Source: Zymomonas sp.
GTDB taxonomy: Bacteria > Pseudomonadota > Alphaproteobacteria > Sphingomonadales > Sphingomonadaceae
DNA length: 10,000 nucleotides
NCBI RefSeq assembly: GCF_020216885.1
Contig: NZ_JAIWON010000056.1
Location: 1 to 10,000, forward strand
Reading direction: 5' to 3'
In this document: positions 1 through 4,365 of the stretch, piece after piece
How the letters are laid out: the number at the start of each line of letters is the position of its first letter
How positions within the stretch are numbered: the first letter of the stretch is position 1
The notes under the pieces: generated by a model
The model's database searches: none
What the model was told of the DNA's origin: nothing
Seen by the model: only the letters and a program-made list of their open reading frames with translations
Program-made: the position numbers and the translations under genes

Positions 1-2
1 TT

Positions 3-893
3 GGCAAAGGCAAACCCATCGACCCCGAACGCTACTGCATTATCTGTTCCAATGTTCTCGGCTCTTGTCTGGGATCAACGGGGCCTTCCAGCTTTATGAC
101 CGGAACAGAAACGCCTTACGCGATGAATTTTCCGGTGATTACTATTCGGGATATGGTGCGGGCGCAGGCTAAATTACTCGATTATCTCGGCATCCGGCAA
201 TTAAAGGCCGTGATCGGCGGTTCAATGGGTGGGATGCAGGCCTTGGAATGGGCATCAACCTATCCCGATCGAGTAAAATCCGTCGTTATTATCGCTTCAA
301 CAGCACGCCATTCGGCTCAGAATATCGCTTTTCACGAAGTCGGACGGCAAGCGATTATGGCGGATCCGAAATGGCGACAGGGCAATTATTACGAAGAAAA
401 AGACCCACCGGTTGCTGGTCTAGCCGTAGCCCGCATGGCAGCGCACATTACCTATTTGTCCGAATCCGGTCTTACCGCCCGTTTCGGACGGCGCTTACAA
501 TCGAGACAGGAAAAGAGCTTCGGTTTCGATGCCGATTTCCAAATTGAAAGTTATCTTAGACATCAAGGCATCCGCTTTGTTGAACGCTTTGATGCCAATT
601 CCTATCTCTACATCACTCGAGCGACCGACTATTTTGATCTCGCAGAGGAGCATGGCGGCAAATTAGCTAATGCCTTCAAAGGCACCAAAAGCCGCTTTTG
701 CGTCATCAGTTTCGATAGCGATTGGCTATATCCCACCTCGGAATCACGGGTTATCGTCCACGCGCTTAATGCGGCAGGGGCAGCCGTCAGCTTTATGGAA
801 CTGTCTAACCCAAACGGCCACGACTCTTTCTTGTTGGATGCGCCAGACCTTCACCGAACGGTTCATGGCTTTTTAGAAGGTGACCGCGCATAA
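3..893 (+). CDS. metX: Homoserine O-acetyltransferase (MetX), 5' end cut off by the window
   Basis: This alpha/beta-hydrolase-fold enzyme transfers an acyl group (normally acetyl from acetyl-CoA) to L-homoserine, the entry step to direct-sulfhydrylation methionine synthesis in the cytoplasm. The reading frame is open from base 3, so the ATG at 96 is internal: the upstream codons encode the family's CSNVLG and GSTGPSS stretches. The nucleophile elbow GGSMGGMQ has its Ser at 222-224. The likely catalytic Asp lies in SDWLYP at 720-722 and the His in NGHDSF at 819-821. The Asp-His spacing of 33 residues equals that recalled for Haemophilus influenzae MetX (Asp304, His337). About 296 residues are visible, and by comparison with that enzyme about 70 N-terminal residues are missing. 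The stop overlaps the metW start. Some MetX-family proteins use succinyl-CoA, and the donor cannot be settled from this fragment. Confidence 0.95.
   Translation, partial: GKGKPIDPERYCIICSNVLGSCLGSTGPSSFMTGTETPYAMNFPVITIRDMVRAQAKLLDYLGIRQLKAVIGGSMGGMQALEWASTYPDRVKSVVIIASTARHSAQNIAFHEVGRQAIMADPKWRQGNYYEEKDPPVAGLAVARMAAHITYLSESGLTARFGRRLQSRQEKSFGFDADFQIESYLRHQGIRFVERFDANSYLYITRATDYFDLAEEHGGKLANAFKGTKSRFCVISFDSDWLYPTSESRVIVHALNAAGAAVSFMELSNPNGHDSFLLDAPDLHRTVHGFLEGDRA
878..883 (+). promoter_or_regulatory. Shine-Dalgarno of metW inside the metX 3' end
   Basis: AGGTGA lies nine bases before the ATG at 893 and inside the last codons of metX. It supports the TAATG start and translational coupling of metW to metX. 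Confidence 0.55.
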
Positions 894-1540
894 TGTCTCT
901 GAAAGATTCTCAAATTCTGGAAGACCCTTCGGTAAAATTATCTCTGTCAATGCAACCGGAACGGCCTGATTTTGCGATCATCTCCAATCATATCATTCCC
1001 GAAAGTCGGGTGCTGGATATTGGCTGCGGCGATGGCGCGCTCATCGCTTCTTTAAAAAAGAGCAAAAATATTGATGCCCGTGGTATCGAAATCAATCCGA
1101 CCAATGTCGGACATGCTGTATCGCGGGGATTATCGGTTATTCAGGGTGATGCCGATACTGATCTGGTCAATTACCCCGATCAGGCTTTTGATTTTGTTAT
1201 CCTAAGCCAGACATTGCAGACAACCCGCGCTCCGCATCAGGTTTTGAACCAGCTTTTACGCATCGGACGCTATGCTTTTGTCTCTTTCCCGAATTTCGCT
1301 TATTGGAAAGTGCGGCTGGCTTTGATGTTAAAGGGACGGATGCCGGTAACGCCCAATCTGCCTATTTCATGGTATGAAACGGATAACATTCATATGCTGA
1401 CTATTGAAGATTTCTATGACTTCACGGCACAGCATCACTACCAAGTCAAAGAAAGCTGGTTTTTCTCTCATAACAAACAAATTTCCGCAACCGCAGCCAA
1501 TTGGCGTGCAGAAAGCGCTCTTTTTCTGTTGTATCGCTAA
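893..1540 (+). CDS. metW: Methionine biosynthesis protein MetW, SAM-methyltransferase fold
   Basis: MetW is a class I SAM-methyltransferase-fold protein found next to metX in many proteobacteria, where it is required for or stimulates homoserine acetylation by MetX. Its own methyl-transfer activity is not established. The glycine-rich SAM motif VLDIGCGDG is at residues 40-48. The MetW hallmark stretches FVILSQTLQ, FVSFPNF, GRMPVT and NIHMLT follow in the usual order. The protein is 215 residues, close to family size, with an N-terminal extension of roughly 20 residues before the conserved part. The ATG at 893 shares a base with the metX stop and has an AGGTGA ribosome site, so I prefer it. 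The internal ATG at 950 would remove the extension but lacks a ribosome site. It is almost certainly cotranscribed and translationally coupled with metX. Confidence 0.95.
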   Translation: MSLKDSQILEDPSVKLSLSMQPERPDFAIISNHIIPESRVLDIGCGDGALIASLKKSKNIDARGIEINPTNVGHAVSRGLSVIQGDADTDLVNYPDQAFDFVILSQTLQTTRAPHQVLNQLLRIGRYAFVSFPNFAYWKVRLALMLKGRMPVTPNLPISWYETDNIHMLTIEDFYDFTAQHHYQVKESWFFSHNKQISATAANWRAESALFLLYR

Positions 1541-1544
1541 CGGC

Positions 1545-1574
1545 AAGGCTATCCTTTTAGGGGTATAGCCTTTT
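1545..1574 (+). terminator. Rho-independent terminator of metX-metW
   Basis: AAGGCTAT (1545-1552) pairs with ATAGCCTT (1565-1572). The inner CC/GG pairs continue the stem across one bulged base, and TTTT follows. It starts five bases after the metW stop. Its left arm contains the TAG stop (1551-1549) of the convergent minus-strand gene, so it may also affect the 3' end of that transcript. No good T-run exists on the minus side. Confidence 0.65.
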
Positions 1575-2310
1575 GCTGCCGAATATTACCGCTTCCCATT
1601 TTAGAAATCTTCCAACGGCTCATATCCGCGTCCGGTTTTACGTCAATATCGCCTGATCCCATCAAAGATAGATTAACAATCTGCGACTGGAATTTGCTGA
1701 TATCCATCTTGCCAGATCCCATAAGACGAAGTGTCGCAGATCGAGAATCTCCGGCAAAAGTAATCTGACCAGAACCCATAATATCAGATACGACTTTATC
1801 AGCATGAATATCTGAAAAAGAGATCGCGCCAGACCCGTTTAAAATAGCCGTCAAATTATCACGGACATCACTGGAAATATTTATTTTCCCCGAACCATTT
1901 AAAATAACGGTCAAAGGATTTCTGACTTTGCCCTCAATCGACACGAAACCCGTACCAGAAGAAACAAATTCTTTCAAAACAGGCAGCGTAATCCGAATTT
2001 TGACAGGTGATTTGTGAAAATCGAGATAGTTTAGCCAATTTTTCTTATACAGAATATTCAAGCTGTTGTTTTTGAACTCGATATCCAAAGACTTCACAGC
2101 CTTTGGCGCGACTTGAAGATTGACCGAATAATCATCACCCAGAATGATTTCTGCATCATCAATACCCGCCAAATAAAGCGTGTCGAAAGGTTGAAAATGA
2201 TAGGATTGGTCAATTCTTCCTGAAAAGGACGGCCAAACCTTTACTGTTATGACAGCAAAAGCCGCTATAATAAAAAAAAGACAGCATCCTATCTTGTAAC
2301 GATCACGCAC
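1549..2310 (-). CDS. Membrane-anchored GIN/DUF2807 beta-repeat protein
   Basis: A 253-residue protein with one hydrophobic segment at about residues 7-26 and a charged N-terminus, so probably anchored in the inner membrane with its body in the periplasm. The Cys pair at 9-10 does not sit in a proper lipobox. From residue 119 it carries seven G(S/T)G motifs at 119, 139, 159, 179, 198, 218 and 239. Each is followed by alternating hydrophobic residues, for example NGSGKINIS and MGSGDIDV. This roughly 20-residue period matches the GIN/DUF2807 right-handed beta-helix family, whose biochemical role is unknown (often called putative auto-transporter adhesin head). The start is GTG (2310-2308), with a weak purine stretch upstream; no better start is seen. 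It stands alone between a convergent neighbour and an AT-rich promoter region. Function is not assigned. Confidence 0.8.
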   Translation of the reverse strand: MRDRYKIGCCLFFIIAAFAVITVKVWPSFSGRIDQSYHFQPFDTLYLAGIDDAEIILGDDYSVNLQVAPKAVKSLDIEFKNNSLNILYKKNWLNYLDFHKSPVKIRITLPVLKEFVSSGTGFVSIEGKVRNPLTVILNGSGKINISSDVRDNLTAILNGSGAISFSDIHADKVVSDIMGSGQITFAGDSRSATLRLMGSGKMDISKFQSQIVNLSLMGSGDIDVKPDADMSRWKISKMGSGNIRQQKAIPLKG

Positions 2311-2347
2311 AATCTGCTCTAAAGTTATAAAAAAATAATATAATATT

Positions 2348-2376
2348 TAATTATGTTAATTCATATCATAATTCAA
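2348..2376 (-). promoter_or_regulatory. Possible promoter of the GIN-domain gene with an inverted repeat
   Basis: Read on the minus strand, TTGAAT (2376-2371) and TAATTA (2353-2348) are 17 bases apart, a sigma70-like arrangement about 40 bases before the GTG start. A perfect 7-base inverted repeat AATTATG/CATAATT (2349-2355 and 2367-2373) lies across the spacer and could be an operator. The region is very AT-rich, so chance matches are likely. Confidence 0.3.
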
Positions 2377-2389
2377 CAAGGTTTTTGTT

Positions 2390-2689
2390 TCAATTTTCAC
2401 CTTTATAACCGTCAATAAAAATCAAATTACGTTTCAGCGCTTTATCTCGATAGACTAAGGCTTTTGCATATTCTGGGGAAGCATACCATGCTTTTGCTGT
2501 CGCCATATCTGGAAATTCAATGACCACGATCGCATGGGGCGTCCATTCCCCTTCGATGATCTGAATTTCATTCCCTCGGGATAAATAGCGGCCACCATAT
2601 TGCTTGATAGCGGCAGCCGCTAATCCAATATAAATTTTCCATGCTTCAGGATCTTTGGGATTCGTATCAGAAATAACGTAGGCAGACAT
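2390..2689 (-). CDS. DUF1330 family small protein
   Basis: A 99-residue cytoplasmic protein with no signal peptide or membrane segment. It fits the DUF1330 family of dimeric alpha/beta-barrel (ferredoxin-like fold) proteins. The typical order is visible: an initial beta strand YVISD, a helix around residues 14-29 ending at YGG, then GGRYLSRG, then VVIEFPD, then the helix ATAKAWYASPEYAKAL and a final RNLIFIDGY strand. Length and start are normal for the family. A GAGAGG ribosome site (2701-2696) lies six bases before the ATG. Members have no agreed biochemical function, and a catalytic role should not be inferred. The gene appears to be its own transcription unit: two terminators separate it from carD upstream, and an AT-rich spacer lies before the GIN gene. 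Confidence 0.85.
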   Translation of the reverse strand: MSAYVISDTNPKDPEAWKIYIGLAAAAIKQYGGRYLSRGNEIQIIEGEWTPHAIVVIEFPDMATAKAWYASPEYAKALVYRDKALKRNLIFIDGYKGEN

Positions 2690-2743
2690 AACGCGCCTCT
2701 CGGTTTCATATATTCCGCTTGTAGAAAAGATTAAAACAACCTT

Positions 2744-2758
2744 AGCGTTAAAAACGCT
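2744..2758. repeat. Short inverted repeat upstream of the DUF1330 gene
   Basis: AGCGTT (2744-2749) and AACGCT (2753-2758) form a perfect 6-base inverted repeat around AAA, about 55 bases before the DUF1330 start. A second one, AATATT/AATATT, lies directly beside it at 2761-2776. The first is GC-containing within AT-rich DNA and could be an operator. No T-run supports a terminator. Confidence 0.35.
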
Positions 2759-2830
2759 CCAATATTTTATAATATTAAATTTTGTAAATCTATTTTTATC
2801 AGATTTTATATAAATTACTTAATATTAAAA

Positions 2831-2862
2831 TAAAAACGGCCTTTTCGTAAAAGCCGTTTTTA
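2831..2862 (-). terminator. Strong, potentially bidirectional terminator downstream of carD
   Basis: AAAAACGGC (2832-2840) pairs perfectly with GCCGTTTTT (2853-2861). The stem continues as TTTT/AAAA past one bulged C and closes on a 3-base loop. The A and T flanks give a U-run in either direction. For minus-strand transcripts it is the second stop signal after carD. Confidence 0.8.
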
Positions 2863-2882
2863 TTTGAAGATCATCTCAAGAT

Positions 2883-2910
2883 AAAAGAAAAAGCCTTTCT
2901 CAAGGCCTTT
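2883..2910 (-). terminator. First terminator of carD
   Basis: Immediately after the carD stop, the minus strand carries AAGGCCTT then AAGGCTT, pairing with one bulged base over a short loop, followed by TTTTTCTTTT. It forms a tandem pair with the stronger hairpin at 2831-2862. Confidence 0.65.
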
Positions 2911-2913
2911 ATT

Positions 2914-3468
2914 TTAATCTACAGCTTCTTCTTTCGCTAACTCTTTAACAGCCTGACGATGTTCAGCAGCAGCAGCCTTCAAAACGTCAAAGATTTTGTC
3001 CAGCGCTTGCGCTTCATCGGTATTTTCCATCGCGCCTAATTCGCGGGCGAGACGGGAAGCTGCCCCTTCAAAAATCTGGCGTTCAGAATAGCTCTGCTCC
3101 GGCTGATCGTCGGCACGGAACAAATCACGCACCACTTCGGCAATAGAAACGAGATCACCCGAATTGATCTTGGTTTCATATTCCTGCGCCCGCCGAGACC
3201 ACATCGTCCGCTTGATACGGGGTTTTCCCTTCAAAGTCTGGATTGCTTCCTGAAGCGTCGCACTGGATGAAAGCTTCCGCATACCGACTGCTTCTGCTTT
3301 GTTTGTCGGAACTCTCAAGGTCATCCGTTCTTTTTCAAAACGCAGGACATAAAGTTCAAGACGGGTTCCGGCAATTTCTTGGCTTTGTAACTCGACTACG
3401 CGCCCAACACCGTGCTTGGGATATACGACGTAATCGCCGACGACGAAACTCAGCGCCTTGGAAGCCAT
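2914..3468 (-). CDS. carD: CarD/CdnL-family RNA polymerase-binding regulator
   Basis: CarD-family proteins bind the RNA polymerase beta subunit through an N-terminal Tudor-like domain and touch the upstream edge of the promoter bubble through a helical C-terminal domain, thereby tuning open-complex stability. Here the RNAP-interaction domain covers roughly residues 7-70, with the signature GDYVVYPKHGVGRV at 11-24 and FEKERMTLRVP at 44-54. The C-terminal domain contains TMWSRRAQEYE, whose Trp90 appears to match the conserved DNA-wedge Trp of mycobacterial CarD (Trp85). The 184-residue length is slightly above mycobacterial CarD and usual for alphaproteobacterial members; the C-terminus is acidic and helical. 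A good AGGAAAGG ribosome site (3485-3478) lies nine bases before the ATG. Two terminators close the unit. It lies downstream of fdxA on the same strand, but the 328-base spacer suggests its own promoter. Confidence 0.95.
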   Translation of the reverse strand: MASKALSFVVGDYVVYPKHGVGRVVELQSQEIAGTRLELYVLRFEKERMTLRVPTNKAEAVGMRKLSSSATLQEAIQTLKGKPRIKRTMWSRRAQEYETKINSGDLVSIAEVVRDLFRADDQPEQSYSERQIFEGAASRLARELGAMENTDEAQALDKIFDVLKAAAAEHRQAVKELAKEEAVD

Positions 3469-3796
3469 TATATACGACCTTTCCTGTGGTAAGGTTCCCG
3501 TTCGATGACTGATGATCTTAAAAAATCAGGTACCGGACAATTAGATATCATAGCCCGACATCGGTCGGTAGTCATGACGCAGAGAACCCATTTTTGCGAT
3601 ACATAGGATGAAAAGAGACAACCCATTCACTGATTGTCTAAAATAAAATCCTTGGAAAACCTTCTTTTCGAAAGACTCTTTAACACAAATCAGGCAAAAT
3701 TCCAACAGGTCATAGCCCAATAACGCCCAAAATTAAGGGACGTTATTAGGCTTATAACAGAAAACGTCGTCTTAAATGGGAAAGGACAAAAAAGGA
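3469..3796. other. 328-base spacer between fdxA and carD, without a gene
   Basis: I see no coding frame of note on either strand. Besides the carD ribosome site it holds a long imperfect hairpin at 3715-3751. Several TTG-containing minus-strand hexamers have poor -10 partners, so I call no promoter. The length suggests a carD promoter and leader lie here. Confidence 0.5.
3715..3751. repeat. Long imperfect inverted repeat downstream of fdxA
   Basis: AATAACG (3719-3725) pairs perfectly with CGTTATT (3741-3747). The stem extends inward by CCC/GGG past one bulged A and outward by GCC/GGC past one mismatch, around an 8-base AT loop. It starts 46 bases after the fdxA stop on the minus strand. No U-run follows on either strand, so it is not a classic terminator. 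It could stabilise the fdxA 3' end, or act as an operator or leader element for carD. Confidence 0.5.
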
Positions 3797-3823
3797 TTAA
3801 TCACCATTTCCGGGTTTTGGTGA
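3788..3823 (-). terminator. Weak possible terminator overlapping the fdxA stop
   Basis: On the minus strand TCACC (3823-3819) and GGTGA (3805-3801) can pair across a 13-base loop within the last fdxA codons, and TTTTTT follows seven bases beyond at 3793-3788. The stem is short and the gap to the T-run is long, so this is a weak call. Confidence 0.25.
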
Positions 3824-4135
3824 AAAGAACTTTTCCAATTTGCCCGTTACTTCGCGCATTTCATCGGCGTCGGCAGGAACATCGGTTTTATGCGTGATAT
3901 TCGGCCATTCTTCGGCATATTTGCGGTTCAGCTCCATCCAGCTTTCCAGCCCGTTTTCAGTATCAGGCAAAATAGCTTCAGCCGGACATTCCGGTTCGCA
4001 AACACCGCAATCAATGCATTCGTTCGGATTGATGACGAGCATATTCTCGCCTTCATAGAAACAATCGACGGGGCAAACCTCGACGCAATCCATATATTTA
4101 CAACGGATACAGGCATCGGTAACGACATAAGTCAT
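3797..4135 (-). CDS. fdxA: Seven-iron ferredoxin FdxA ([3Fe-4S][4Fe-4S])
   Basis: A small soluble electron carrier of the Azotobacter ferredoxin I type. With the start at 4135 it has 112 residues, the usual length. The conserved opening [14 protein letters not shown] is followed by [14 protein letters not shown] and [12 protein letters not shown]. By alignment with Azotobacter FdI, Cys9, 17 and 50 bind the [3Fe-4S] cluster and Cys21, 40, 43 and 46 the [4Fe-4S] cluster. Cys12 and Cys25 are the extra non-ligand cysteines also present in that protein. An upstream in-frame ATG at 4162 would add nine residues, but it has no ribosome site and the proper GGAG would then lie inside the gene, so I reject it. 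The redox partner is unknown. The gene lies between the SUV3-like helicase and carD on the same strand. Confidence 0.95.
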   Translation of the reverse strand: MTYVVTDACIRCKYMDCVEVCPVDCFYEGENMLVINPNECIDCGVCEPECPAEAILPDTENGLESWMELNRKYAEEWPNITHKTDVPADADEMREVTGKLEKFFSPKPGNGD

Positions 4136-4144
4136 TATAAAAAA

Positions 4145-4148
4145 CTCC
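4145..4148 (-). promoter_or_regulatory. Shine-Dalgarno that decides the fdxA start
   Basis: GGAG on the minus strand lies nine bases before the ATG at 4135. It favours this start over the in-frame ATG at 4162. Confidence 0.6.
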
Positions 4149-4279
4149 GATAAGGGCATCACGTCGCGGCTTTAAAGCTGAATGATGCACCCTGATGAAC
4201 AACCTAAAGACGCCCGACACGGAAAATCAAAACCATTTTTCCAGCCAAACGCCTACTCTTTCCAGAATACGGAAGCCCT

Positions 4280-4308
4280 GCTCTAGGAATTAAATGAAAT
4301 TTTGACAA
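4280..4308 (-). promoter_or_regulatory. Possible fdxA promoter
   Basis: On the minus strand TTGTCA (4308-4303) and TAGAGC (4285-4280) are 17 bases apart, about 145 bases before the fdxA start. The -35 is a good sigma70 match but the -10 is poor. The 230-base spacer after the helicase makes a separate promoter plausible. Confidence 0.3.
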
Positions 4309-4365
4309 GTGCCGAAGCATCACAGACAGCCGAGATAACAGGACAGGGCGATAAAATTTCACAAA

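Noticed and set aside
96..98. ATG at 96 as the metX start
   Set aside because: The frame is open to the left edge and encodes conserved MetX residues before this codon, so it is internal.
3243..3512. Plus-strand 89-residue frame across the carD start
   Set aside because: Antisense to carD, which has a strong ribosome site and clear domain motifs.
4160..4162. Upstream ATG of fdxA giving a 121-residue protein
   Set aside because: It has no ribosome site, while a GGAG lies nine bases before the ATG at 4135, which also matches the family's N-terminus.
4182..4286. Short plus-strand frame starting ATGATG in the fdxA-helicase gap
   Set aside because: About 34 codons, no ribosome site and no recognisable motif; consistent with chance.
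4208..4365. Minus-strand frame open for about 50 codons after the helicase stop, checked as an S4-domain remnant
   Set aside because: The translation is basic and hydrophobic but lacks the S4 pattern (IDKWLW...K(S/T)R...G.V.VNG) and a ribosome site.
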